A stretch of 64,000 nt of DNA from Rhizobacter sp. (GTDB lineage: Bacteria > Pseudomonadota > Gammaproteobacteria > Burkholderiales > Burkholderiaceae_C): positions 1 to 64,000 of the forward strand of contig JANXWV010000015.1 in assembly GCA_025350965.1 (NCBI GenBank). The letters run 5' to 3'. Shown here in pieces: positions 39,853 through 49,817 of this stretch (position 1 is its first letter; each line of letters begins with the position of its first letter). A program made the translations under genes and the position numbers. Under the pieces are notes generated by a model. That model was not told where the DNA came from and did no database searches. It saw only the letters and a program-made list of their open reading frames with translations.

Positions 39853-41082
39853 ATGAATGCCCCCGAGAAACTGCCCTCCTCAATCGAGCCCCACGTGATG
39901 CACACCTACGGCCGCCTGCCGCTGGCGCTGTCGCACGGCCGAGGCTGCTGGGTCTGGGACACAGAGGGCAGGAAGTACCTCGACGGGCTGGGCGGCATTG
40001 CCGTCAACACGCTCGGCCACGCGCACCCCAAGCTCGTGCCGGCCCTGCAGGAACAGATCGGCAAGCTGATCCACAGCTCGAACTACTACCTCGTGCCCTT
40101 GCAAGAACAGTTGGCCGCCAAGCTGTGCGAGTTGTCGGGCCTGACCAACGTGTTCTTCTGCAGCACCGGGCTGGAAGCGAACGAGTGCGCGCTGAAGATC
40201 GCGCGCAAGTTCGGGCACGACAAGGGCATCGACCGCCCTGAGATCGTCGTCTACGAAGGTGCGTTCCATGGCCGCTCCATCGCCACGCTGTCGGCCACCG
40301 CCAACCCCAAGGTTCAGGCCGGTTTCGGTCCGCTCGTCGAGGGCTTCGTGCGCGTGCCGTTGAACGACGTGGCGGCCATCGAGCAGATCGCGTTGACGCA
40401 CCCGAACGTTTCAGCCGTGTTCCTCGAAGTGATCCAGGGCGAAGGCGGCATCCACCCGAGCACGGTCGAGTACCTGCGCGAGGTGCGCCGCGTGTGCGAC
40501 GACAACGGCTGGCTGCTGATGCTCGACGAGGTGCAGTGCGGCATGGGCCGCACTGGCAAGTGGTTCGCGCACCAGTGGGCCGGCATCCACCCCGACGTGA
40601 TGCCACTCGCCAAGGGCCTGGGCTCGGGCGTGCCGGTGGGTGCAGTGGTATGCGGCCCTCGGGCCGCCAACGTGTTCGGCCCCGGCAACCACGGCACCAC
40701 CTTTGGCGGCAACCCGCTGGCCATGCGCGCCGGGGTCGAGACCATCCGCATCATGGAAGAAGACGGCCTGCTGGCCAACGCAGCCGCGGTCGGCGCAGCA
40801 CTGAAGGCGGGCTTGCAGCGCGAACTCGAAGGCGTGGCCGGCGTGGTCGACATCCGTGGCCAGGGCCTGATGCTCGGCATCGAGCTGGCACGCCCGTGCG
40901 GCGAACTGCTCGGCCGTGCGGCGAGCGCCGGGTTGATGCTCAGCGTGACGGCGGAGCGCGTGGTGCGGCTCGTGCCGCCGTTGATCTTGAGTGCGGATGA
41001 AGCGGTGCAGATCATTGCGATCCTCGCACCGCTCATCAAGAGCTTCCTGCTCGAAGCACCTGTCGCGCCTTCTTCGCCTTGA
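39853..41082 (+). CDS. argD: Acetylornithine transaminase
   Basis: SNYYLVPLQEQLAAKLCELSGLTNVFFCSTGLEANECALKIAR; LDEVQCGMGRTGKWFAHQWAGIHPDVMPLAKGLGSGVPVGA. Confidence 0.95.
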   Translation: MNAPEKLPSSIEPHVMHTYGRLPLALSHGRGCWVWDTEGRKYLDGLGGIAVNTLGHAHPKLVPALQEQIGKLIHSSNYYLVPLQEQLAAKLCELSGLTNVFFCSTGLEANECALKIARKFGHDKGIDRPEIVVYEGAFHGRSIATLSATANPKVQAGFGPLVEGFVRVPLNDVAAIEQIALTHPNVSAVFLEVIQGEGGIHPSTVEYLREVRRVCDDNGWLLMLDEVQCGMGRTGKWFAHQWAGIHPDVMPLAKGLGSGVPVGAVVCGPRAANVFGPGNHGTTFGGNPLAMRAGVETIRIMEEDGLLANAAAVGAALKAGLQRELEGVAGVVDIRGQGLMLGIELARPCGELLGRAASAGLMLSVTAERVVRLVPPLILSADEAVQIIAILAPLIKSFLLEAPVAPSSP

Positions 41083-41102
41083 CCCACGGCATGAAACCCG
41101 GC

Positions 41103-42023
41103 ATGAGCCTGATCAAGCACTACCTGCAGTTCAAGGACTTCCGCGCCGAGGAATACGCCTACCTGTTCGAGCGCGCCGCCACGATCAAGAAGCGCTTCAA
41201 GAACTACGAGAAGTACACGCCACTGGTCGACCGCACGCTGGCGATGATCTTCGAGAAGGCCAGCACCCGCACCCGTGTGAGCTTCGAGGCCGGCATGTAT
41301 CAGATGGGCGGCTCGGTGGTGAACCTGACCACCGGCGACAGCCAGCTCGGCCGAGCCGAGCCGATCGAAGACAGCGCGCGCGTGATCAGCCGCATGGTCG
41401 ACATCGTGATGATCCGCACCTACGAGCAGGCGAAGCTCGAAGCCTTCGCGGCGAACTCGCGCGTGCCCGTCATCAATGGCCTGACGAACGAGTACCACCC
41501 CTGCCAGATACTGGCCGACATCTTCACCTACATCGAGCACCGGGGCAGCATCCAGGGCAAGGTGGTGGCGTGGGTCGGCGACGGCAACAACATGGCCAAC
41601 ACCTGGCTGCAGGCAGCCGACATCCTGGGCTTCACATTGCACGTGAGCACGCCCGGCGGCTACGAGATCGAGCCCAGCATGGCCAGCGTCAACAACAAGG
41701 CGTGCGTCAAAACCTTCAACCACCCGATGGACGCCTGCGCGGGCGCCCATCTCGTCACGACAGACGTGTGGACCAGCATGGGTTTCGAGGCCGAGAACGA
41801 AGCCCGCATGAAGGCCTTTGTCGACTGGTGCGTCGACGCCGACATGATGGCCGCCGCCCAGCCCGACGCCCTGTTCATGCACTGCCTGCCCGCGCACCGC
41901 GGCGAAGAGGTCGAGGCCGAGGTGATCGACGGGCCGCAGTCGGTCGTGTGGGACGAAGCCGAGAACCGCATGCATGCGCAGAAGGCCTTGATGGAATACC
42001 TGGTACTCGGCCGAATCGGTTAG
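41103..42023 (+). CDS. argF: Ornithine carbamoyltransferase
   Basis: IFEKASTRTRVSFEAGMYQMGGSVVNL; HPCQILADI; MHCLPAHRGEEV; in-frame Met also at 41079 and 41091. Confidence 0.95.
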   Translation: MSLIKHYLQFKDFRAEEYAYLFERAATIKKRFKNYEKYTPLVDRTLAMIFEKASTRTRVSFEAGMYQMGGSVVNLTTGDSQLGRAEPIEDSARVISRMVDIVMIRTYEQAKLEAFAANSRVPVINGLTNEYHPCQILADIFTYIEHRGSIQGKVVAWVGDGNNMANTWLQAADILGFTLHVSTPGGYEIEPSMASVNNKACVKTFNHPMDACAGAHLVTTDVWTSMGFEAENEARMKAFVDWCVDADMMAAAQPDALFMHCLPAHRGEEVEAEVIDGPQSVVWDEAENRMHAQKALMEYLVLGRIG

Positions 42024-42051
42024 GGCCTGTTCACTCAGCGGATCATGTGCG

Positions 42052-42073
42052 GGTGTTTGGTTTAACCGACACC
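42052..42073. promoter_or_regulatory. Interrupted dyad, candidate operator upstream of kynB
   Basis: GGTGTttGGTTTAACCgACACC (outer GGTGT/ACACC, inner GGTTtAACC), 34 nt before kynB ATG. Confidence 0.4.
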
Positions 42074-42107
42074 ACGCTGGCGAACACGGTGCTAACTTTG
42101 CAGCACC

Positions 42108-42731
42108 ATGAAAAAGCTCTGGGACATCTCCCCGCCGATCAGCACTGATTCACCGCTGTTCCCTGGCGACACGGCCTACTCGCAACAGTGGACAGCCACA
42201 CTCGCACCCGGCTGCCCGGTGAACATCAGCGCCATCACGATGTCACCGCACATCGGCGCGCATGCCGATGCGCCGCTGCACTACGGCGCCGAGGCGCCGA
42301 GCATCGGCCAGGTCGATCTGCTGCCTTATCTCGGCCCCTGCCGCGTGATCCACGCCATCGGGCGCGGGCCGTTGATCCGGCCCGAACACCTGAACCACGC
42401 CATCGCCGCGTTGCCGCCCCGCGTGCTGGTGCGCACCTGCAGCCAGGCGCCGACGGCGTGGTCACCCGAGTTCAGCGCCTTCGCCCCTGAGACCATCACC
42501 TGGCTTGCTGATCTGGGCGTGCGGTTGATCGGCATCGACAGCCAGTCGGTCGACCCCGCCGACAGCAAGACGCTCGACAGCCACCAGCAGCTGCTGCGGC
42601 TCGACCTGCGGGTGCTTGAGAACCTGGTGCTCGACGACATCGCCGCCGGCGACTACGAGCTGATCGCCCTGCCGCTGAAGCTGATGCACGCCGATGCATC
42701 GCCGGTGCGGGCCGTGCTTCGGGAGCTTTGA
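42108..42731 (+). CDS. kynB: Arylformamidase (kynurenine formamidase)
   Basis: [42 protein letters not shown]. Confidence 0.94.
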   Translation: MKKLWDISPPISTDSPLFPGDTAYSQQWTATLAPGCPVNISAITMSPHIGAHADAPLHYGAEAPSIGQVDLLPYLGPCRVIHAIGRGPLIRPEHLNHAIAALPPRVLVRTCSQAPTAWSPEFSAFAPETITWLADLGVRLIGIDSQSVDPADSKTLDSHQQLLRLDLRVLENLVLDDIAAGDYELIALPLKLMHADASPVRAVLREL

Positions 42732-42732
42732 C

Positions 42733-43593
42733 ATGACCACCACGCCCAACCCCGCCAGCGCTACCGAGCGCATCGTCGCCGAGGAAGGCGCACAGCTCGA
42801 CTTCTCGAAGGACATGAGCTACAGCGACTACCTGCACCTCGACAAGCTGCTGACCGCGCAGCACCCGCTTTCGCCGAACCACAACGAGATGCTGTTCATC
42901 GTGCAGCACCAGACCAGCGAGCTGTGGATGAAGCTGCTGCTGCACGAGCTGACAGCCGCCGTGCAGTGCGTTGCGCGCGACGAACTCGGCGCCGCATTCA
43001 AGATGCTCGCGCGCGTCAGCAAGATCATGGAGCAGCTTGTGCACGCGTGGGATGTGCTCGCCACCATGACCCCGCCCGAGTACTCGGCGATACGCCCGTA
43101 CCTTTCCAACAGCAGCGGCTTCCAGAGCTGGCAGTACCGCTGCATCGAGTTCATGCTCGGCAACAAGAACGCGGCCATGCTCAAGCCGCATGCGCACCGG
43201 CCCGAGACCCTGGCGCACGTCGAAGCGGTGTGGCGTTCGCCGTCGCTGTACGACGAGGCCTTGCGCCTGCTCGCACGCCGCGGCCTTGCCGTGCCAGCCA
43301 CCCACACCGAGCGCGACTGGACGCGCGCCTACGAGACCAGCGACGCAGTCGAGCAAGCCTGGCTCGTGGCCTACCGCGAGCCCGAGAAGCACTGGGACCT
43401 GTACCAGCTCGGCGAGGAACTCACCGACCTCGAAGACACCTTCCGCCTGTGGCGCTTCCGGCACGTGACGACGGTCGAGCGCGTGATCGGCTTCAAACGC
43501 GGCACCGGCGGCACCTCGGGCGTGGGCTACCTGCGCAAGATGCTCGACGTGGTGCTGTTCCCGGAGATCTGGAAGCTGCGAACCGACCTCTGA
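42733..43593 (+). CDS. kynA: Tryptophan 2,3-dioxygenase
   Basis: [65 protein letters not shown]. Confidence 0.97.
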   Translation: MTTTPNPASATERIVAEEGAQLDFSKDMSYSDYLHLDKLLTAQHPLSPNHNEMLFIVQHQTSELWMKLLLHELTAAVQCVARDELGAAFKMLARVSKIMEQLVHAWDVLATMTPPEYSAIRPYLSNSSGFQSWQYRCIEFMLGNKNAAMLKPHAHRPETLAHVEAVWRSPSLYDEALRLLARRGLAVPATHTERDWTRAYETSDAVEQAWLVAYREPEKHWDLYQLGEELTDLEDTFRLWRFRHVTTVERVIGFKRGTGGTSGVGYLRKMLDVVLFPEIWKLRTDL

Positions 43594-43610
43594 TCGTCTG
43601 GAGACACCCG

Positions 43611-44081
43611 ATGAACGAAACGAATTTGCCGGTACCTTCACCCATCCACGAGGTGTTTGCCTACCTTCGCGTGCACAGCACTCCGCAGGCGATCGCGTTC
43701 TACAAGAAGGCCTTCGGCGCGGTCGAGCGCTTCCGGCTCGTCGAGCCCTCGGGGCGTGTTGGCCACGCCGAACTGCAACTCGGACCGAGCGTGTTGATGT
43801 TGTCGGACGGCTTCCCCGAAAACGGCATCGACGCGCCCGGTCCTGGCGCCGTCACGTACTCGTCGGTGCACCTGCACGTGGACGACGCCGACGCGATGGC
43901 CGCGCGCGCAGTCGCCGCCGGTGCCGAGATGCTGATGCCTCCCACCGACCAGTTCTATGGCGAGCGCGGGTGCCGCCTGCGTGACCCGTTCGGCCACACC
44001 TGGCTCATCGGCCACGAGATCGAAGCCGTCCCGCCCGAGGAGATGCAGCGCCGCTACACCGCCCTATTGAGTGGCGGGTGA
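43611..44081 (+). CDS. VOC family protein (PhnB/glyoxalase-like)
   Basis: VFAYLRVHSTPQAIAFYKKAFGAVERFRLVEPSGRVGHAELQLG; GERGCRLRDPFGHTWLIGHEIE. Confidence 0.92.
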   Translation: MNETNLPVPSPIHEVFAYLRVHSTPQAIAFYKKAFGAVERFRLVEPSGRVGHAELQLGPSVLMLSDGFPENGIDAPGPGAVTYSSVHLHVDDADAMAARAVAAGAEMLMPPTDQFYGERGCRLRDPFGHTWLIGHEIEAVPPEEMQRRYTALLSGG

Positions 44082-44113
44082 GCGGCGCCTGAATCAGCGC
44101 GGTCTGGACCAGG

Positions 44114-45637
44114 TCAGCCGATCTTCACCGGCACGAAGATCTTCTCGCCGTCGCGTTGCACCAGCAGCGCCACGCTTTTCGGCTTGCCGGCCATCACGCT
44201 TTTGACCTGCTCCAGCGACTGCACCGGCTTGCCGTTGATCGCAAGCAGCACGTCGCCGGCTTCCACGCCGGCCTTCGCTGCCGGGCCCGCCACCTTCTCG
44301 ACCACCAGGCCCGAGTCGAGGCTGGCCTGTTGGCGCTCGTCGCGCGTCAGCGGGCGCAGGCCCAGGCCCAGCTGGCCGGGCTGCACGCCGTCGTCGCTGG
44401 ATGCGACCTGCTCCTTGTCGGCGTCGATGCCGCCGAGCTTGGCTTCCACGTCGCGTGCGCTGCGGTCGCGCCAGACCTTGAGCCTGACCTTCTCGCCCGG
44501 CGAGGCCAGGCCGATCAGGCTCGACAACGCACCCGAGCGCACCACCGGCTCGCCGTTCACTTCGGTCACCACGTCACCCGCCTTCAGGCCGGCCGCAGCA
44601 GCGGCGCTGTTCGGCGCCACGTTGGCGATCAGCGCGCCGTCGGGGCGCGCCAGGCCGAACGACTCGGCGAGCGTCTGGTTCAGGTCCTGCACTGTCACGC
44701 CCAGGCGCGCATGGCTGGCGCGGCCGGTGGCGACGATCTGGTCCTTGACCTTCAACGCCACGTTGATCGGGATCGAGAAGCTCAGGCCCTGAAAGCCGCC
44801 GCTTTGCGAGTAGATCTGCGCGTTGATGCCGACCACCGCACCACTGCCGTCGAACAGCGGCCCGCCCGAGTTGCCGGGGTTCACAGCGGCGTCGGTCTGG
44901 ATGAACGGCACCACCGCGTCGCCCGGCAGCGAGCGGCCCTTGGCGCTGACGATGCCTTGCGTGGCAGTTTGCTCCAGGCCGTAGGGCGCGCCGATGGCCA
45001 GCACCGGGTCGCCCACTTCGAGCTGCCGCGTGTCGCCCAGGCGCACGATGGGCAGGTTGCTCGCGTTGATGCGCAGCACGGCAATGTCGGTCGTCGTGTC
45101 CGAGCCCAGCACCTTGGCCGCGAACTCGCGGCGGTCACTGAGCTTGACGGTCACTTCCTTCGCGTCACGCACCACGTGCGCGTTGGTCAATATCAGCCCA
45201 TCGGCGCTGATGATGAAGCCCGAACCCATGCCCTTGAACGGCACCGCCCCGCCGGGCTGACCGCGCCCCTGGAACCCGGGCATGCCACGGAAAAACTTGA
45301 AGAACGGGTCGTTCTCCATGCCCTGTGGCAGGCCCTGCTCTTCGGAAGACGCCTTGTGCGTGCCCGCCACCGTGACGCCCACCACGGCCGGCCCGGCCTG
45401 CTTGAAGATGGCCCGGTAGTTGGGTACGCCCTGCGCCGCCAGCAGCGGCACGGGTGCGGGCTCGTTCGCAGCCACCGGTGTGCGCGGTGCTGCCGAGTCC
45501 GTGGTTGCCACGGGCGCCGGTGTGGCTGCCCTGGCGCCGCCCTTCAGCCAGTTTGGCGCAATGTCGAATGCTCCGGCCGTGCCAACGGCCAGCACGCCAG
45601 CCGCGATCAAGGCGGCACTCAGCGGTTTGATGTTCAT
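44114..45637 (-). CDS. Do-family serine endopeptidase (DegP/MucD-like, two PDZ)
   Basis: GSGFIISADGLILTNAHVV; FIQTDAAVNPGNSGGPLFD; PDZ repeats. Confidence 0.95.
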   Translation of the reverse strand: MNIKPLSAALIAAGVLAVGTAGAFDIAPNWLKGGARAATPAPVATTDSAAPRTPVAANEPAPVPLLAAQGVPNYRAIFKQAGPAVVGVTVAGTHKASSEEQGLPQGMENDPFFKFFRGMPGFQGRGQPGGAVPFKGMGSGFIISADGLILTNAHVVRDAKEVTVKLSDRREFAAKVLGSDTTTDIAVLRINASNLPIVRLGDTRQLEVGDPVLAIGAPYGLEQTATQGIVSAKGRSLPGDAVVPFIQTDAAVNPGNSGGPLFDGSGAVVGINAQIYSQSGGFQGLSFSIPINVALKVKDQIVATGRASHARLGVTVQDLNQTLAESFGLARPDGALIANVAPNSAAAAAGLKAGDVVTEVNGEPVVRSGALSSLIGLASPGEKVRLKVWRDRSARDVEAKLGGIDADKEQVASSDDGVQPGQLGLGLRPLTRDERQQASLDSGLVVEKVAGPAAKAGVEAGDVLLAINGKPVQSLEQVKSVMAGKPKSVALLVQRDGEKIFVPVKIG

Positions 45638-45774
45638 GAGGGTGTGTCCTTCGTCGTCAGATGCACGGCAGCTGCCGCATGCGCCAAAGCTAAGGCCGCC
45701 ATGTCAAGCTTCAACCCGCTGCGTGTAAAGCGCTGGTTAAGATGCGCGCCCCATTGCCTGATGAGCCCGAGACC

Positions 45775-46227
45775 ATGCCGCTGACCATCCGCCCCATCGA
45801 GCCCCGAGACGAGGCGCGCTGGCGCGTGCTGTGGGATGGCTACACGCGCTTCTACGAGCGCGAGCCCGCCGAGCCCATCACGCTGCACACGTGGGCGCGC
45901 CTGCACGACGCCGCGTCACCGGTGCGCGGCATCGTTGCGGAGCAAGACGGCGTGGTGATCGGCCTCGCGCACTGCATCGTCCACGAGAGCACCAGCACCC
46001 TCACGCCGGTGTGCTACCTGCAAGACCTGTTCGTCGACCCGACCCTGCGGGCTGCGGGCGTCGGCAAAGCGCTGATCGACGCGCTTCTGGTCGAAGCGCA
46101 CGCGCAGGGTTGGTCGCGCTTGTACTGGGCCACGAACGAAACCAACTACCGCGCACGCGGCCTGTACGACAAGTACACGCCGCACAGCGGCTTCCTGCGC
46201 TACTCGCTCAGTACCGCCGGCACCTGA
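45775..46227 (+). CDS. GNAT N-acetyltransferase
   Basis: MPLTIRPIEPRDEARWRVLWDGYTRFYE; LQDLFVDPTLRAAGVGKALIDALL. Confidence 0.92.
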   Translation: MPLTIRPIEPRDEARWRVLWDGYTRFYEREPAEPITLHTWARLHDAASPVRGIVAEQDGVVIGLAHCIVHESTSTLTPVCYLQDLFVDPTLRAAGVGKALIDALLVEAHAQGWSRLYWATNETNYRARGLYDKYTPHSGFLRYSLSTAGT

Positions 46228-46275
46228 CAGCCCCGCCGGCCGCCGGCTGCGTCGCCCGCCCCTGTCGGGTAGGAG

Positions 46276-49200
46276 TCACCCGCCCGCAAGCCCGGCCCAG
46301 GCAAGCATCACTGCCTTGTGCGACGGCACCTGCGCCAGGAAGCTGTCGCGTGCCTCGGTGGCCATGGGCGCGGCGCGCGCCATCAACAGCGCATGGGCCT
46401 GCGCGATGAACTCCGGCGCGCGCGCGGAGCCGGCGGCTGCGAGCACGGCGTAGCAGGTGTGGTAGACCCACATCGGGTCTTCCGCGCCGTCCACCGAGCC
46501 GCCGCTGTCGAAGTGCGCAACGATCTCGTTGACCTGCGCCAGCGCGTCACTCAAGCGCCCGCCGGCCAGGGCCACACGGGCAAGCCCAGCAAGCGGCTCC
46601 GGCACCATCACCGGGCGGCCGATCTCGCGAAAGATCGCCAGCGAGGCCGCGTAGGCCGCCACCGCGTCGTCGGCCCGCCCGGACGCTGCCAGAGCATGGC
46701 CCTGGACGCACAGCAAGGTGGCCTCGAGGTCGCGGTCGTCGAGTTCCCGCGCACGCGCGATGGCCAGCTCGGCGACGGCAACGGTGTCGGTCAGGTCGCC
46801 GCGCAGGAACTGCACCTGCGCGATGTTGCACATCAGGTAAGGCTCGATGTGACGCTGGCCGATCTCGCGGCACACCTCGCGCCCGGCGCGCAGGAACTCG
46901 AGCGACGCGGCGTAGTTGCCGAGGTAGCGTTCGACGTCGCCGAGGTTGTTCAGCATGCTGCCCTCGCGCACCCGGTCGTTCACCTGGCGCGCGAGCAGCA
47001 GGCCTTGTTCGTAGTAGTCGCGCGCCTCGGCGTAGCGGCCACCTTCGAGCGCGAGGATGCCCATCTGGTTCAGCGCTGCGCTCTCGTAACGCTGGTCGCC
47101 GACCTGGCGTGACAAGGCGAGCGACTGCTCCACGTGCGCCTGCGCACCGGCCGTGTCGCCCTGGAACTGCAAGGCGCGACCCCAGTTCATGTGGGGCGCC
47201 TGGGCCGCCTCAGGCTCGCCCGCACGTTCCGCCCACGCCACCGCCTGTGCTGACGCTGCAGCCGTGCCTGGATAGTCACCGCTGACGAGCGCATGCGCCG
47301 CGCGCAAGCCCGCAGCGCGGGCGCGGCGAGCGTCGTCGTCGAGCCCATTGGCCAGGGCTTCGAGCGCCTCCACGTCGGCCAGCGCCTCGGCGCGGCGGCC
47401 AGTGTTGCTGAGCACGGCGCGGCGCTCCAGCAGAAGCGCAAAGCGGGTCTCGGCATCGGCCTCGGGGGTGAGCGCGAGCGCGCGGCCGAGGCAGTCGAGT
47501 GCCGCCACGTTGGCGTAGCTGCGAGCGGCGTCTTCACCGGCCTTGCGGAAGTACAGCGCCGCGTTGGCGTTGTCGCCGCCGCGCTCGAAGTGCCCGGCGA
47601 TCAGCCCGAAGTATTCGCTCGCGCGCTCGCTGGTGCGCGAGGCCAGCCAATCGGCCGTGCGGCGGTGCTGCTCGCGCTTGTCGCGCTTGAGCACGCTGTC
47701 GTAAGCCACCTGGTGCAGCAGATGGTGCTTGAACACGTACTCGTGCGCGCCTTCGAACGCGCTGGTCTCGCGGCCGTGCACCAGTTCGCGCCGCTGCAGC
47801 GCTTCGAGCGCCGCAGCCGAGGCCTCCGGCGCATCTGTGGCGATGCGCTGCAGCGCCTCGTCCCAGAACACATGGCCGATCACGCTGGCATGCTGCAACG
47901 GCGTGCGTTCGGCCGGCGGCAGGCCGTCCAGGCGCGCCTGCAGCACGCCGGCGAGCGTGGGCGGCACATGCACGGTGACGAGCTTGTCGGCCTGCACCTG
48001 CCAGGGCTCGGTGGCGGTCAGGATCACGCCGTCGTCGATCAGCATGCCCACCAGTTCCTCGGCGAAATACGGGTTGCCTTCGGCGCTGCCGGTGAGCAGG
48101 TCGCGCAGTGCGGGCGGCACCGTGGCCAGGCGGCTGAGCAGCGCGTCGGCCAGGTCTCGGCTGCTGCGGCGTGACAGAGGCCCAAGGTCGATGCGGTCGT
48201 GGTTGCTCTGACCGCTGCCCCAGCGCGGGCGCGTCTCGAACAGCGACGGCCGCGCCACGCACAGCAGCATCAGCGGCAGGTCGCGGCAGCTTTGGGTCAG
48301 GTGGTTGATGAAGTCGAGCGAGCCGGCATCGGCCCAGTGCAGGTCATCGAGCAACAGCACCATCTCGGCTCCGACGGCCTGGTGCTGCGCACGGAAATAC
48401 TGCGCCATGGCGTGGAACGCGCGGTCGCGGATCTGCTTCGCGTCATTGGCGATGCCGGCGATGTGCGGGCTGGCCGCGTAGTCGAGCCCGATCAGGTGGC
48501 CGATCAGCGCCGTCTGCTCAGAGGCGCGCTCACCGAACAGCGCCTGCAAGCCCTGCGCGAGCTTGTCACGGGCCAGCGCCTGAGGGTCGCCATCCAGAAT
48601 GTCGAAACGGCGCGCGAACAAGTCGCGCACCAGGCAGTAGGGCACGTTGTTCGCGTGCGGCTGGGGGCGCGAGTGGAAGAACGTGACGGGCGCCCGACCG
48701 GCCCGCGTGCCGCGCTCCTGCGCCGCGTCCTGGCGCTGCGTGAGCCAGCGGTAGAACTCGAACATGAGCCGGCTCTTGCCGAGGCCTGCGTCGCCCACCA
48801 CGGTGACCTGCCACAGCGTGCGCTCTTCTTCGAGCGTCTCGAAGGCTTCGGTCAGGCGCGCGAGTTCCAGGTCGCGCCCGACCATGCGCGTCTCGACGCC
48901 CTCGACACCGCGGTTGGCCATCCGGAAAGCGCGCGGCCTGGCCTTCAGCACCAGGTAGCTGCGCACCGGCTCGGCGATGCCCTTGACCGTGATGGGCGGC
49001 TCGGCATTCAGCTCGAAGGTGCCGCGCACATGGCGGTAGGTGTCGTGGCTGATGCGCAGCGTGCCGGGCGGCGCCGTCTGCTCCATTCTCGCGGCCACGT
49101 TGACGGCAATGCCGCGAATGCTGCCTTCGGCGTCGACCCCACCCCCCAGCAGCACCGGGCCGGTGTTGATGCCCACGCGCAGGTTGAAGCCGTCGAGCCC

Positions 49201-49638
49201 GAACCTGGCCTTGACCTGTGCGGCAAGCACCGGCGCCTCCTTGATGATCGCCAGGCCCGCATGAACCGCGCGCTCGGCGTCGTCTTCGCGTGCCTGGTCC
49301 GCGCCGAACACCGCCAGCAGGCTGTCGCCGGCGTACTGCAACACGCGGCCGTGCTGGGCCTCAACCACCGCCGTCAGCCGCGCGAGCGCGCCGTCCATCA
49401 CCGCATGCACGTCCTCCGGGTCGAGCTCGCGGCTGAGAACGGTGGAGCCGACCACGTCCATGAACAGGATCGTGACCGGCTTGAGCTGCTGGTCGCCGCT
49501 GCGGGAACGGGCACGCGCGGCGGCGAGCTTGTCGCGCAGCGGGCCAATGGCCATCTCGGCCACGATGTCGCCGAGCAACCCGCGTTGTGCGTCCAGCGCG
49601 GCAATGGCGGCTTCGATCTGTTCGGGCGTGTCGTGCAT
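46276..49638 (-). CDS. Class III adenylate/guanylate cyclase domain + AAA ATPase + TPR repeat protein
   Basis: KPVTILFMDVVGSTVLSRELDPEDVH; LQYAGDSLLAVFG; VVGDAGLGKSRLMFEFYRW Walker A; C-terminal TPRs; 1120 aa. Confidence 0.92.
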   Translation of the reverse strand: MHDTPEQIEAAIAALDAQRGLLGDIVAEMAIGPLRDKLAAARARSRSGDQQLKPVTILFMDVVGSTVLSRELDPEDVHAVMDGALARLTAVVEAQHGRVLQYAGDSLLAVFGADQAREDDAERAVHAGLAIIKEAPVLAAQVKARFGLDGFNLRVGINTGPVLLGGGVDAEGSIRGIAVNVAARMEQTAPPGTLRISHDTYRHVRGTFELNAEPPITVKGIAEPVRSYLVLKARPRAFRMANRGVEGVETRMVGRDLELARLTEAFETLEEERTLWQVTVVGDAGLGKSRLMFEFYRWLTQRQDAAQERGTRAGRAPVTFFHSRPQPHANNVPYCLVRDLFARRFDILDGDPQALARDKLAQGLQALFGERASEQTALIGHLIGLDYAASPHIAGIANDAKQIRDRAFHAMAQYFRAQHQAVGAEMVLLLDDLHWADAGSLDFINHLTQSCRDLPLMLLCVARPSLFETRPRWGSGQSNHDRIDLGPLSRRSSRDLADALLSRLATVPPALRDLLTGSAEGNPYFAEELVGMLIDDGVILTATEPWQVQADKLVTVHVPPTLAGVLQARLDGLPPAERTPLQHASVIGHVFWDEALQRIATDAPEASAAALEALQRRELVHGRETSAFEGAHEYVFKHHLLHQVAYDSVLKRDKREQHRRTADWLASRTSERASEYFGLIAGHFERGGDNANAALYFRKAGEDAARSYANVAALDCLGRALALTPEADAETRFALLLERRAVLSNTGRRAEALADVEALEALANGLDDDARRARAAGLRAAHALVSGDYPGTAAASAQAVAWAERAGEPEAAQAPHMNWGRALQFQGDTAGAQAHVEQSLALSRQVGDQRYESAALNQMGILALEGGRYAEARDYYEQGLLLARQVNDRVREGSMLNNLGDVERYLGNYAASLEFLRAGREVCREIGQRHIEPYLMCNIAQVQFLRGDLTDTVAVAELAIARARELDDRDLEATLLCVQGHALAASGRADDAVAAYAASLAIFREIGRPVMVPEPLAGLARVALAGGRLSDALAQVNEIVAHFDSGGSVDGAEDPMWVYHTCYAVLAAAGSARAPEFIAQAHALLMARAAPMATEARDSFLAQVPSHKAVMLAWAGLAGG

Positions 49639-49817
49639 CGGAAGTACTGCGGTCAAACGGGCGTGGCGCGGGCGCGGTGGGAGCGGTTTCAAAGACCCCC
49701 CGGTCAAGGGGGGGGCGTTACAAGGAACTCCTCCACAAACGGCCGTGCAACGATTACATTTTCGTCACAATCAAGCCAACAAAGTCCTTGACTTTGCTCT
49801 TGATGGGAGTTGCGTTC

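Noticed and set aside
48199-49791. 530-aa plus-strand ORF opposite the cyclase gene
   Set aside because: Low-information antisense frame; cyclase, Walker A and TPR motifs on the minus strand are convincing.
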